A DNA stretch of 58,245 bases from Spirosoma spitsbergense DSM 19989 (lineage in GTDB: Bacteria; Bacteroidota; Bacteroidia; Cytophagales; Spirosomataceae): contig NZ_KB893466.1 in NCBI RefSeq assembly GCF_000374085.1, forward strand, positions 30,714 to 88,958, written 5' to 3'. This document shows positions 1 to 8,704 of the stretch, one piece after another; position 1 is the stretch's first letter; the number at the start of each line of letters is the position of its first letter. Below the pieces are notes generated by a model. The model was given only the letters and a program-made list of their open reading frames with translations. It was not told the origin of the DNA and did not search any database. The translations under genes and the position numbers were made by a program.

Positions 1-1240
1 GATAATTCGGTCATTACGCTTCAGGCGGTGCAGAGTGGAGCTTCCAGTAGCTTTGCCTACAACTGGCTGGCGGCCTGTAGTTCCTCAACGGCCAATACCC
101 CGCCAACGGTGGCTAATCCGGTTTCGCCCCAGTCGGCTACGGTTAACATCGGTTACACGCTCTCGCTGGCCAATGTGTTCACCGATGCCGAGACGCCTAA
201 TGCCCTGGTATTGTCGGTAACGGGGCTGCCCGCGGGGCTGAACTTCGTGGCTCCCTCGACTATCTCGGGTACGCCGTCGATGAGTGGGGTGAGCAATGTG
301 ACCGTCACGGCCACCGATCCGGGTAGCCTGTCGGCCAGCACCAGCTTCACCATCACGGTGAGTCCGGCAGCGGGTACGCCCCCCCCACCAACGGGTGCCT
401 TCAGCATCACCAGCGTTCAGACTATTAGTTGCGAAGTGCTCTCGGCGGGTCAGCGGAGACTGACCTTCAATCCCCGGTACGCGGGCCTGAACGGCAGTCC
501 GGTGAGTTTCTCGGTGGTCAATGAGCTGCTGCCGACGACCAATCCGGGTCCTTACACCCTGGACCTGTACACTGATAATTCGGTGGTGACGCTCCAGGCG
601 GTGCAGAGTGGTATCAGCAGCAGCTTTGCCTACAACTGGCTGGCGGTTTGCAGCAGCACGACGGCCAACACCCCGCCCACGGTGGCCAATCCAGTGTCGC
701 CCCAGTCGGCTACGGTGGGCGTGGCTTACACGCTCTCGCTGGCCAATGTGTTTACCGATGCCGAGACGCCCAACCAGTTGACGCTGGCGGTTTCGAGTCT
801 GCCCGCGGGTCTGAGTTTCACGGCTCCTTCGACCATCTCGGGTACGCCTTCGATGTCGGGTGTGAGCAATGTGACCGTCACGGCGACTGATCCGGGCAGT
901 CTGTCGGCCAGTACCAGTTTCAGCATCACGGTGAATCCGGCGGGTGGTACTCCTCCGCCCACGGGTACGTTCAGCATCACGGGCGTGACGACGGTGAATT
1001 GTGGGGTGATCTCGTCGGGCGTACGGAGTGTCACGTTCACACCCCGTTACGCGGGTGTAGACGGCAGTCCGGTGAGTTTCTCGGTGGTCAATGAGCTACT
1101 GCCGACGACCAATCCGGGTCCTTACACGCTCCGGTTGTACACCGATAACCCGACGATCACCCTGAGTGCGGTACAGAGCGGAGTGAGCAGCAGTTTTGCT
1201 TACAACTGGCTGGCGGCCTGTGCGCCGGGTGCGCCGGGTG
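1..1240 (+). repeat. Long tandem DNA repeat, period about 573/570 bp
   Basis: The block starting GATAATTCGGT at base 1 recurs at 574 and, more diverged, at 1144. The units encode the repeated modules of the surface protein and are very similar at DNA level, so recombination could change copy number. The repeat continues out of the window to the left. Confidence 0.85.
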
Positions 1241-1521
1241 CGCGGGTGAGCGGGGAGCCGGTTTCGGGCTTGCAGCTTCAGGTGCTGGGCAACCCGGTAC
1301 GTCAAGTGCTGGAAGTAGCCGTCACAGGAGCGACCGGTAGTTCGCTGAATCTGACGCTGACTGACGGTCAGGGCCGGATTGTCGGTCAGCAGGCTGTAGA
1401 AAAGGCTACTGCTTCGGAGCGGGTTGAGTTCCGTGTGCATCATCTGCCATCGGGTGTGCTGATTCTACGGGCTAATACCTCAACACAGTCGCAAACCGTC
1501 AAGGTGATTAAAGCGGAATAG
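1..1521 (+). CDS. Repeat-containing secreted protein with T9SS sorting tail (5' end outside window)
   Basis: The reading frame is open from base 1, and the first residues (DNSVITLQAVQSG) repeat twice downstream, so the first ATG at 28 is internal and the gene begins upstream. The visible part carries roughly 190-residue repeats: a putative Ig/cadherin-like module (SLANVFTDAETPN, SGTPSMSGVSNVTVTATD) followed by a second module ending FAYNWLAxCSS. The last ~85 residues (LQLQVLGNPV ... LTDGQGRI ... LPSGVLILR ... KVIKAE) match the usual layout of a type IX secretion C-terminal sorting domain. Likely a cell-surface or secreted adhesin-like protein; its ligand is unknown. A strong terminator follows 37 bases after the stop. 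Confidence 0.85.
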   Translation, partial: DNSVITLQAVQSGASSSFAYNWLAACSSSTANTPPTVANPVSPQSATVNIGYTLSLANVFTDAETPNALVLSVTGLPAGLNFVAPSTISGTPSMSGVSNVTVTATDPGSLSASTSFTITVSPAAGTPPPPTGAFSITSVQTISCEVLSAGQRRLTFNPRYAGLNGSPVSFSVVNELLPTTNPGPYTLDLYTDNSVVTLQAVQSGISSSFAYNWLAVCSSTTANTPPTVANPVSPQSATVGVAYTLSLANVFTDAETPNQLTLAVSSLPAGLSFTAPSTISGTPSMSGVSNVTVTATDPGSLSASTSFSITVNPAGGTPPPTGTFSITGVTTVNCGVISSGVRSVTFTPRYAGVDGSPVSFSVVNELLPTTNPGPYTLRLYTDNPTITLSAVQSGVSSSFAYNWLAACAPGAPGARVSGEPVSGLQLQVLGNPVRQVLEVAVTGATGSSLNLTLTDGQGRIVGQQAVEKATASERVEFRVHHLPSGVLILRANTSTQSQTVKVIKAE

Positions 1522-1557
1522 TCTGATTCATCTGCTATCAGAAAGAATGATTATACT

Positions 1558-1592
1558 AACCGGGCCAGGATTTCCTGGCCCGGTTATTTTTT
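1558..1592 (+). terminator. Rho-independent terminator
   Basis: AACCGGGCCAGGA and its exact reverse complement are separated by 2 nt and followed by ATTTTTT. It lies downstream of the surface-protein gene. Confidence 0.9.
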
Positions 1593-1728
1593 GCCGACTC
1601 CCTATTTGCTGGTTAGTAAAGAAAGCTACCCATCCACCCGCTAAAAACATCCATTTGTCGTTATTATCATATTCGATACGCGGATTTCACCTATTTTCGC
1701 CGTTATAGTAATACAACCCACTTCATTC

Positions 1729-1854
1729 ATGACCGAAAATAATACCGGACTACCCTCTTTTATTCGTTCCTGGAATCAGCTCTACGCCATTGTGATGGGG
1801 AGCCTAGCCGTTGAAATTATCCTGTTTTATCTGCTAATGCGCTGGCTGTCATGA
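1729..1854 (+). CDS. 41-residue single-helix membrane micro-protein coupled to symporter
   Basis: The ATG at 1729 opens a 41-codon frame starting MTENNTGLPSFIRSW and containing one hydrophobic helix (about residues 19-39). Its stop codon overlaps the symporter start as ATGA (1851-1854), a classic translational-coupling arrangement. It has no recognised domain. Small membrane partners next to sodium:solute symporters are known in other transporters, so an accessory subunit is a reasonable inference, but nothing in the sequence proves it. No competing long frame exists here. Confidence 0.6.
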   Translation: MTENNTGLPSFIRSWNQLYAIVMGSLAVEIILFYLLMRWLS

Positions 1855-3539
1855 GTATTGTTGACTGGAGTGTGTTGGTGTTGACACTGACTGGTATTGT
1901 TGCCTATGGTATTGTGCGAAGTCGGGGTAGCCGTAGCATGGACGATTATCTGCTGGCCGGTCAGTCGTTGCCCTGGTATCACGTTGGCCTATCCGTGATG
2001 GCTACCCAGGCCAGTGCCATTACCTTTTTGTCGGCACCGGGGCAGGGGTTTACCGATGGAATGCGGTTCGTTCAGTTTTATTTCGGGCTTCCCCTGGCGA
2101 TGGTCGTGCTGTCGATCACCTTTGTGCCCATTTTTCACCGGCTTAAGATTTTTACGGCCTACGAATTTCTTGAGGACCGCTTCGATACGCGGGTGCGGAC
2201 GCTTACGGCGGGACTGTTCCTGCTCCAGCGCGGCCTGTCGACCGGCCTTTCCATTTACGCCCCGGCGATTATTCTTTCGACAATTCTGGGCTGGAATATT
2301 TACTGGACTAATCTGCTGATGGGGGGTATCGTTCTGCTGTACACCGTAACGGGGGGCACCAAAGCGATATCATACACCCACCTGCAACAAATGGCTGTGG
2401 TGACCTTTGCTATGGGACTGGCGGGGTATCTGACGGTGAAAATGCTGCCCGAAGGGGTTGGCTTTGTCGATGCGTTACACGTAGCGGGTGAAGCCGGGCG
2501 TATGAACCTGATCGACCTTAAATTCGACCCGGAAAGCCGGTACAATCTATGGTCGGGCCTGATTGGGGGGTTCTTCCTGCAACTGTCTTATTTCGGTACC
2601 GACCAGTCGCAGGTAGGACGATACCTGACGGGGCAATCCATTGGGCAAAGTCGACTGGGGTTGTTGATGAACGGCTTACTGAAAGTGCCTATGCAGTTTT
2701 TGATTCTGCTGGTTGGGGTGCTGGTGTTCGTTTTTTATCAATTCAATCCGGCGCCTACTTTTTTCAATAAACAGGAAACCGAAAGTCTGAAAAACAGCCG
2801 GTACGCATCGCAGTATCAGCTAGCCGAAATCAAGCATCAGAACCTGACTACCCAGCGGCAGCGGGCCGTTCTCGATATGCAGGCAGCGTTGCAGACGGAT
2901 GATGAAGCAGGGCAGACCGCAGCAGGTACGATACTACGTGAAACCGACGAAGCCCTGAAAGTGGTGAAAACGGACGTGACCAAACTGATCCGGCAAAATA
3001 ACCCGGCGGCCGATACCAACGATGTGAACTATATATTTCTGCGCTTTGTGCTGGACTACCTGCCACACGGACTGATAGGCCTGCTGATTGCCGTTATTTT
3101 CAGTGCCTCCATGGGGTCCATTGCCTCGGCCTATAACTCCCTGGCTTCTACAACGGTGGTGGATGTGTACAAACGGCTGATAAACAAAGCAGGTAGTGAT
3201 GCCGACTACCTGAATGCGTCGCGCTGGGCCACCATTGGCTGGGGTATATTCTGCATTGCGGTGGCGCAGTTTGCCAACCAGTTAGGGAGTATGATCGAGG
3301 CCGTCAACATCCTGGGTTCGTTGTTTTACGGGGTTATCCTGGGCGTGTTCGTGGTGGCTTTTTACGTAAAATCTATCGGTGGTCGGGCTACTTTCTGGGC
3401 CGCTATCATCTCCGAAGTGCTGGTGGTCATAAGCTGGATACTCAATCTGACGGCCTTCCTGTGGCTCAATGCCATTGGGTGTTTGCTGGTTGTGAGTATC
3501 GCCTGGGTATTGCAGCGCACGGTGTTCAGGGATCGTTGA
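1851..3539 (+). CDS. Sodium:solute symporter family transporter
   Basis: A 562-residue polytopic membrane protein of the SSS family (SLC5-like), which usually couples Na+ entry to uptake of sugars, carboxylates or other small solutes. Family-like segments include MDDYLLAGQSLPWYHVGLSVMA near residue 30, TGGTKAISYTHLQQ near 168 and SMGSIASAYNSLASTTVVDVY near 420. Residues about 303-395 form a long hydrophilic, partly coiled-coil insertion between helices. The substrate cannot be read from sequence. It starts within the stop codon of the upstream micro-protein. A damaged copy of its C-terminus is found at 4266-4425. Confidence 0.9.
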   Translation: MSIVDWSVLVLTLTGIVAYGIVRSRGSRSMDDYLLAGQSLPWYHVGLSVMATQASAITFLSAPGQGFTDGMRFVQFYFGLPLAMVVLSITFVPIFHRLKIFTAYEFLEDRFDTRVRTLTAGLFLLQRGLSTGLSIYAPAIILSTILGWNIYWTNLLMGGIVLLYTVTGGTKAISYTHLQQMAVVTFAMGLAGYLTVKMLPEGVGFVDALHVAGEAGRMNLIDLKFDPESRYNLWSGLIGGFFLQLSYFGTDQSQVGRYLTGQSIGQSRLGLLMNGLLKVPMQFLILLVGVLVFVFYQFNPAPTFFNKQETESLKNSRYASQYQLAEIKHQNLTTQRQRAVLDMQAALQTDDEAGQTAAGTILRETDEALKVVKTDVTKLIRQNNPAADTNDVNYIFLRFVLDYLPHGLIGLLIAVIFSASMGSIASAYNSLASTTVVDVYKRLINKAGSDADYLNASRWATIGWGIFCIAVAQFANQLGSMIEAVNILGSLFYGVILGVFVVAFYVKSIGGRATFWAAIISEVLVVISWILNLTAFLWLNAIGCLLVVSIAWVLQRTVFRDR

Positions 3540-3677
3540 ACCAGTAAAAGATATCCGTCTGCTTCCGTGATTTTTTACCAGAGAGTATCTATTTTTTAAC
3601 TTTAAGGCAACGTCATTGCCCTTGTCCGTCAACTATGTTAGTTCGTTTTTTACTCACTTGTCCTGAACCGGTACGCT

Positions 3678-4166
3678 ATGGCAAGTGAATTATTTAATCG
3701 CCGGGATGTCATCGCTTACTTTATTGTGGCGGCCATTGGGGCTTCGCTGCAACTGATTGCGGGTAGTTTGTTGCAGGACTGGTTTCTTATTACCTATGAG
3801 CAGGCATTGCTGGCAGGTTACCTGATTGCTTTTCTCGCCGGTTTCTTTTTAACCAAACTGTTTGCGTTCAACGCCCGAAATTCAGCCCAAACCAAGCGCG
3901 AAGCCGTTAAGTTTACGATGGTTTCCGTCCTCTCCTGTATTATTACCGTCTATGGTTCGTCGATTGCTTACCAGTATTTAGCCAGCGAGTTCGAGCAACT
4001 GACTTTTCTGATCCCGTTTTCAGTAAAAGAGGTTAACGTGACCAAACTCATTTCTCAACTAACCGGTATGGGTCTCAGCTTTGTCAGCAATTATATCCTG
4101 CATAAGCAGTTTACCTTTCGGAACACCGGATTTTACGAGAAGCTCAAAAATCTGCTGGGTTTATAG
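3678..4166 (+). CDS. GtrA-family membrane protein
   Basis: 162 residues with four predicted membrane helices and the GtrA-like pattern (FIVAAIGASLQL at the start, GYLIAFLAGFFLTKLFAFN in the middle, FVSNYILHKQFTFRN at the end). GtrA proteins are small four-helix proteins linked to transfer of lipid-linked sugars for cell-surface polysaccharides; the precise role here is unknown. It follows the symporter by 138 bases on the same strand and ends at a very strong terminator. Confidence 0.8.
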   Translation: MASELFNRRDVIAYFIVAAIGASLQLIAGSLLQDWFLITYEQALLAGYLIAFLAGFFLTKLFAFNARNSAQTKREAVKFTMVSVLSCIITVYGSSIAYQYLASEFEQLTFLIPFSVKEVNVTKLISQLTGMGLSFVSNYILHKQFTFRNTGFYEKLKNLLGL

Positions 4167-4180
4167 AGCGGGTTAGACGC

Positions 4181-4216
4181 AGAAAGGCCCTCCTGAACAT
4201 TCAGGAGGGCCTTTCT
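4181..4216 (+). terminator. Strong hairpin terminator after GtrA gene
   Basis: AGAAAGGCCCTCCTGAA pairs perfectly with TTCAGGAGGGCCTTTCT across a 2-nt gap (effectively a 4-nt loop). The stem starts AGAAAGG and ends CCTTTCT, so it could act in both directions. Confidence 0.9.
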
Positions 4217-4233
4217 GTAAATGATATACTGAT

Positions 4234-4425
4234 ATGCCTTTATTTCATTTTGTCCCCTTCCCCACGAGCATGATCGAAGCCGATAATATCCTGAGTTCGT
4301 TGTCTTACGGGGTTATCCTGGGCGTGTTCGTGGTGGCTTTTTACGTAAAATCCGTCGGGTGTTTGCTGGTTGTGAGTATCGCCTGGGTATTGCAGCGCAC
4401 GGTGTTAAGGGATCGGATTAGGTAA
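4234..4425 (+). pseudogene. Decayed partial duplicate of the symporter C-terminus
   Basis: From about 4266 the DNA is nearly identical to 3287-3535 of the symporter gene upstream (shared YGVILGVFVVAFYVKS and LLVVSIAWVLQRTV), but a stretch of about 100 bp is missing after the FYVKS codons. What remains is a 63-codon frame with an unrelated N-terminus and no transporter core, so it is not expected to be functional. The copy starts downstream of the GtrA terminator. The following 4426-4633 shows no gene. Confidence 0.85.
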
Positions 4426-4633
4426 AAGCGCCCGTTGCGTAAGGTCGGCACGGGTCACGACCGGGATTAACTGGGGACGAAACGCTGGTCGGGTATTAAG
4501 AGACCAACGTGCATCAAATGACGAATAGTGTCACCTGTTGCACGTTGGTCGGTTCGTGATGAAGTAGAAAAGAAAATTAATCGATAACGAAGGTGTCCAG
4601 TTCAGTAACCGTTGTGTAGCGGTAAAGCATACA

Positions 4634-5392
4634 CTACATGTCGGCCGTGGTTAATGCCGCCGACGTTTTTGGCTCATTCTTGGTAGAAGCTACGGCAGCA
4701 CTATAGATGACCAGTCCGAAACCGATTTTGTTAACGGCATCACCAATGTTATAAATCAGGTCAAGGTTAAGGCCCAGCCCGCTCAGTAAACCACCGGACA
4801 TGGTCATGTATCCAATAGGATAAATACCCCAGCCGACCAGAACGAAATTGCGCAGCAACCGAACGGCTTTGGCTACTTCAGGATTTGGCGATAGATCGGC
4901 CACCTGTTTTACGCTACCCATCGTTGCTTCGTATACAATACCCAGGTAACCCAGGGTCGAAACGGCTCCCCACAGTATAGTCCGGGTAGGGTCAATCGAC
5001 TCACCAATGTAACCCGTAACCAGCATGAATACCGAATACCCAATCAAACGCCATAAAGTAGACGTTTTGCCGCCGTAAGGTTTGATCAGGAGATAAAACT
5101 CAACGCACATGAGCGGAACGGTCAGTGTCCAGTCGATGTAGCGAAACTCGGTTGGTGAGGTTTTCGTCTCAAGCCAGACACCCCGCATGTAGAAGTAGTG
5201 AACAGCTGCAATCATGGTGATGAGTCCCGAAATCAACAGGGAAGTTCTCCATTTGCCTGCCACCTCACCGCGTTCCAGAAAAAAGAACACAGAAGCGGCA
5301 AACATGGACATGTAGCCCGTAAAGAAAGTAAACCCAATAACGTCACCTGGCTGGAGTGTTTCCAGTAAAATGGAAGTGATTTGATTAAACAT
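4634..5392 (-). CDS. Light-driven proton-pump rhodopsin (proteorhodopsin/xanthorhodopsin type)
   Basis: 252 residues, seven helices. Aligning by eye with proteorhodopsin gives the pump signature in helix C: R84, D87 (proton acceptor), T91 and E98 (proton donor), i.e. a DTE motif. H65 lies 22 residues before D87, as in proteorhodopsin H75/D97. K222 in DAVNKIGFG is the retinal Schiff-base lysine. The tuning position (proteorhodopsin 105) is M95, which predicts green absorption. The protein should sit in the inner membrane and export protons in light. It lies downstream of, and on the same strand as, the retinal-forming blh gene, with its own promoter-like box. Whether it binds a carotenoid antenna needs alignment of the helix E/F fenestration residues. 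Confidence 0.95.
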   Translation of the reverse strand: MFNQITSILLETLQPGDVIGFTFFTGYMSMFAASVFFFLERGEVAGKWRTSLLISGLITMIAAVHYFYMRGVWLETKTSPTEFRYIDWTLTVPLMCVEFYLLIKPYGGKTSTLWRLIGYSVFMLVTGYIGESIDPTRTILWGAVSTLGYLGIVYEATMGSVKQVADLSPNPEVAKAVRLLRNFVLVGWGIYPIGYMTMSGGLLSGLGLNLDLIYNIGDAVNKIGFGLVIYSAAVASTKNEPKTSAALTTADM

Positions 5393-5459
5393 TGTTGAAG
5401 AGAGTTTATTGTGTATATGAAGGTGTTGTCTAATTCGTCCATAGAATTGTACAACGGGT

Positions 5460-5467
5460 CAAATGTA
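5460..5467 (-). promoter_or_regulatory. Bacteroidota -7 box (TACATTTG) before rhodopsin
   Basis: On the minus strand TACATTTG matches the TAnnTTTG consensus and lies about 70 nt before the rhodopsin start. I see no clear -33 TTTG at the ideal spacing; the upstream DNA is very AT-rich. Confidence 0.5.
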
Positions 5468-5603
5468 TTTTGTTTAACGTTCATAAAAAAATATTAAACA
5501 AAAAATATTTTTTCAGGCCTGTCCATTTGTTTCAGGATGTGTTCAGTGGGCGGTTTTCTCCCTGAAAGGGTACCGTCGGGGATGGTAAGAAACTGGAAAC
5601 GAC

Positions 5604-6563
5604 TTATTTGCGCAGCAAGTCTAACTGGTGCATTACCTGAATATGGGGTAACGTAATGGTTGACAGTAGGATAAAGAGGTAGGGCAACGGGTCGAACTGG
5701 GGCGTGTAACTGGTCCAGATGCCAGCCCCGGCCAGTAAAAAGCCAACTGCCAGGAGTGTGAGTGGAATAGACTGGCGCCAGAGTTTCCAGACCGACTGGG
5801 CTGGCGAGGTCGGTCGCTGCAGAAAGGTCCGTATGTTGCCGAACGAACTTAACGAATGCCAGCCACCAAAGTAAAGCATGAAAGCCGGGAGCAGAGGCAG
5901 CACGTAAGTCAGGATAAGCACGATCCCCAGCCGGGCCAGTCGCCAGCCATTGACGGTCATAGGCCGGTGGCCAAACGAGAGCATAGCCAGCACGATCCCC
6001 AGCGTAGCCCAGCCACGCAGCAGCGCACCGGTTTGACCCGAAACCCAGCTCAGGAACTGGAGGGTGGTGGGGTCATTCTGAACAATTCGGGCTACGATGG
6101 GTGCTACATCTGCGTAATGGGTCAGCAGAATAAACCCCAGCACAAAGCCTCCCGATACGAACCTCGTTACTGACCAGTACACATCATCGGGGGCATTCTC
6201 AATGTCGGTTTCGCCGAAATGCCAGGCCGAAATCAGTAAAAACAGGACTAAACTCAGTACGGGAAAAAATAGCCAGGCCAGACCGTAAGCCGCCATCGTG
6301 ATAACGTACTTGATAATGAACCGGGTGAGCGAAAAAGGCCGCGACTGCCGGAGACTACCCTCCTGTTCAATAACATGGTCGAGCGCGCCGTGTGGAATGC
6401 CCACCAGCACTAATAAGCTGAAGCAGAAAATAAGTTGAACCGGTACCGATAACGGCCCCACCCAGTACTGATAGCCCGCCAGCATAAAGCCCGCCAATAT
6501 AGTCAGGCTGGTGGGTATGCGTTGAATAAAGGTACTGAGCCTTTGTAAGAAGGTAGCGATCAT
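5604..6563 (-). CDS. blh: Brp/Blh-family beta-carotene 15,15'-dioxygenase
   Basis: 319 residues, strongly hydrophobic with multiple membrane helices. It holds the family's histidine motifs: GIPHGALDH near residue 55, SAWHFGETD near 112, FGGWHS near 231 and LPHIQVMH near 307, which in this family coordinate the iron centre. Blh cleaves beta-carotene into two molecules of retinal, the chromophore of the rhodopsin encoded 211 bases downstream. The pair therefore forms a compact light-energy module, provided beta-carotene is made elsewhere in the genome. The start at 6563 gives a normal full-length protein. Confidence 0.92.
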   Translation of the reverse strand: MIATFLQRLSTFIQRIPTSLTILAGFMLAGYQYWVGPLSVPVQLIFCFSLLVLVGIPHGALDHVIEQEGSLRQSRPFSLTRFIIKYVITMAAYGLAWLFFPVLSLVLFLLISAWHFGETDIENAPDDVYWSVTRFVSGGFVLGFILLTHYADVAPIVARIVQNDPTTLQFLSWVSGQTGALLRGWATLGIVLAMLSFGHRPMTVNGWRLARLGIVLILTYVLPLLPAFMLYFGGWHSLSSFGNIRTFLQRPTSPAQSVWKLWRQSIPLTLLAVGFLLAGAGIWTSYTPQFDPLPYLFILLSTITLPHIQVMHQLDLLRK

Positions 6564-6726
6564 GGCAGAAAGAAAGGCGGTAGCTGGTCGCCCTGTTAAC
6601 TGACTGGGCCTGTAAGGAGTTCAACACGCAGGCAAAACTTACGGCTGCTGAATGGCGGGAGATGCAAATTCAGGCAGTCGGACGGATTTTCGGCCTCTTT
6701 CATGAAGACTTACTGTCTTTTAAGAA

Positions 6727-6894
6727 GCTGTTTGAGTTAATCTTTTCGCCTGTAAACTGCGCTTTTTCGCCAGATTGGGCCCTGAAAAATCCTCATTTAG
6801 CTGGGCTAAACCACCGGGCGGCCCCGTCCGGTTTTCAGGGCCCAATCTGACAAAAAACTACTCTTTTCTATCACTAAAATTTAACTCAAACAGC
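6727..6894. mobile_element. MITE-like foldback element, 168 bp, with 9-bp target duplication
   Basis: The ends are perfect 14-bp inverted repeats (GCTGTTTGAGTTAA at 6727-6740 and its complement at 6881-6894). Immediately outside, TTTTAAGAA is repeated directly at 6718-6726 and 6895-6903, as expected for a target-site duplication. A second perfect 18-bp inverted repeat lies inside (6771-6788 and 6832-6849). It encodes no transposase, so it would have been moved in trans by an IS with 9-bp duplications. It occupies most of the gene-free stretch 6564-7193; the AT-rich remainder (6904-7193) shows nothing I can name. Confidence 0.85.
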
Positions 6895-7193
6895 TTTTAA
6901 GAACTGAGATAGTAAATAACTGAAATGATAATTAGCTGTAACCAATTCGCTATTTTCTTTACAGTAATGATGAATTGACGATTCATTGGTACAAGGATGA
7001 TTTTTGGTGATTATTATCCAGGTTTATTGAATTAAAGCTCTGATAATAAACTTATTAGTACTATTTTCTGCACGCCTGTTTGCTCCCCTTTTTGCATTAA
7101 AAGAAGTTATTTCTTTACTTAAAATCGATCAATTTGAATTCTTGTTACTACAGTTCCGACTAAGTCAATCCGAGTATCCATAAGCCTAGTTCC

Positions 7194-8594
7194 ATGCTTT
7201 ACACAACGCATGTTCACAGCCCGCGCCCGCTGATCACTCGGCTGGCCTATCTTGGTATTTGTCTGCTGCTTGCTGGTGAATCCCTGGCTCAAACGCCCCA
7301 ACTCCAACTAGCACTGGTAACCACAGGATTGATTCGCCCTACGGATGTAGCTGGTATTGGCCCTGGTGAATTTCTGGTTGGCCAGACGGACGGGAAAATT
7401 CGGCTGATTCGGCAGGGAACCATACTGACCACGCCTTTTCTGGATCTGACAGACCTGATTAGTGATCCAACTTACGAAGGCATATTCGGTATCACCATTC
7501 ACCCTGATTACACCAGTAATGGGTTTATCTACGTGCATTACGCCCGCAAAAACGACCGCTCGTCGGTTTTTGCCCGTTTCACCCGGAAAAGTACCAATCC
7601 CGATCAGGCTGATTTGACCTCGCAACTGATTTACTTTACCGTTCCCTACACGAATCCATTGGGTGGGCACCGGTCAGGCCGGATCGGGTTTGGACCAGAC
7701 GGTTACCTGTATATGACAACGGGTGACTCCTCGCCCGGTGCACGGGACAGTATTGGTGACCCCGACAGACTGGCGCAGGATATATACGGCCCTTATGGCA
7801 AGCTATTCCGTATCGATGTAAATCAGGGGAGTCCGTACGCCATTCCGCCCGATAATCCTTATGCTGATCCCAACGACGGGGTGCCGGATGAGTTGTATGC
7901 CCTGGGAATGCGTAACCCCTGGCGCTGGAGTTTTGACCGGCAAACCGGCGACTTCTGGATGGCCGATGTTGGGCAGGATGGCTGGGAAGAACTGAACTTT
8001 ACGGCGGCCAATGCTCCTGCGCTCCAAAATTATGGCTGGCCTTGTTTTGAAGGAAACCATCCGTACAACCCGTGTTGTACACCCGGTACGGCGTTCCATA
8101 TGCCTTTGCTGGAGTACGAAGGGTATTCGTCGGGGATCAGGGCATCCATTACGGGTGGGTTCGTATACCGGGGTAACACCTATCCTGATTTGAAGGGCTG
8201 GTATGTGTACGGCGATTTTGAGCGGGGAACCTACTGGACCCTCAAACGGGCTGCCGACAATACGTATCAGCAAATTCAGCAATCCATTGCCCTGATTACC
8301 AGTCCAGTCTCATTCGGTGAGGGGACCGATGGCGAGTTGTACGTTCTATCCTTCAATGAGGGAGCATTGTATCAAATCATCACCCAGTTCGTTGGTCCTC
8401 AGACCATTGCCAGCATTCAGAGTGGAAACTGGCTCAGTCCAGCTACCTGGAATTGCCAGTGTGTACCGGGTACTTCAGACGAGGTGACCATCTCGACGGG
8501 TCATACAATTCTGGTAGATCAGTCTGTATCTGTCAAAAAACTGGTGCTGGGGGGTAAATTATCCTGCCTGGATGGGGGCCGGGTTTCGTTTTGA
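7194..8594 (+). CDS. PQQ-dependent sugar dehydrogenase-like secreted protein (GSDH family)
   Basis: 466 residues. A signal peptide (hydrophobic about 15-31, ending SLAQ) is followed by a six-bladed glucose/sorbosone dehydrogenase propeller with the typical GGHRSGRIGFGPDG segment (H159 is the likely catalytic base), YGKLFRI, ALGMRNPWRWSFD and ADVGQDGWEELN. Family members oxidise aldose sugars in the periplasm with PQQ as cofactor. After about residue 395 a Trp- and Cys-containing tail (SGNWLSPATW ... VPGTSDEVTI) resembles the start of a small beta-rich domain and then stops, without an obvious T9SS tail. No pqq synthesis genes are in the window. The gene ends just before a two-way terminator. 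Confidence 0.85.
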   Translation: MLYTTHVHSPRPLITRLAYLGICLLLAGESLAQTPQLQLALVTTGLIRPTDVAGIGPGEFLVGQTDGKIRLIRQGTILTTPFLDLTDLISDPTYEGIFGITIHPDYTSNGFIYVHYARKNDRSSVFARFTRKSTNPDQADLTSQLIYFTVPYTNPLGGHRSGRIGFGPDGYLYMTTGDSSPGARDSIGDPDRLAQDIYGPYGKLFRIDVNQGSPYAIPPDNPYADPNDGVPDELYALGMRNPWRWSFDRQTGDFWMADVGQDGWEELNFTAANAPALQNYGWPCFEGNHPYNPCCTPGTAFHMPLLEYEGYSSGIRASITGGFVYRGNTYPDLKGWYVYGDFERGTYWTLKRAADNTYQQIQQSIALITSPVSFGEGTDGELYVLSFNEGALYQIITQFVGPQTIASIQSGNWLSPATWNCQCVPGTSDEVTISTGHTILVDQSVSVKKLVLGGKLSCLDGGRVSF

Positions 8595-8651
8595 CGTTTC
8601 TGAATCACGTTGTTCATGTTCTGGTCAATTATCGGGAGTAAACGTAAAAAA

Positions 8652-8683
8652 GAAGGCCGTCCTGATTCGTCAGGACGGCCTTC
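8652..8683. terminator. Bidirectional terminator between convergent genes
   Basis: GAAGGCCGTCCTGA, loop TTCG, then the perfect complement. It is preceded by an A-rich run, giving a T-run on the minus strand, and serves both the dehydrogenase and the convergent DUF2911 gene. Confidence 0.85.
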
Positions 8684-8704
8684 ACCGGTACGGGAACAAC
8701 GTAT

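Noticed and set aside
6662-6850. 62-codon frame between blh and dehydrogenase
   Set aside because: Falls inside the inverted repeats of the MITE-like element; no gene-like features.
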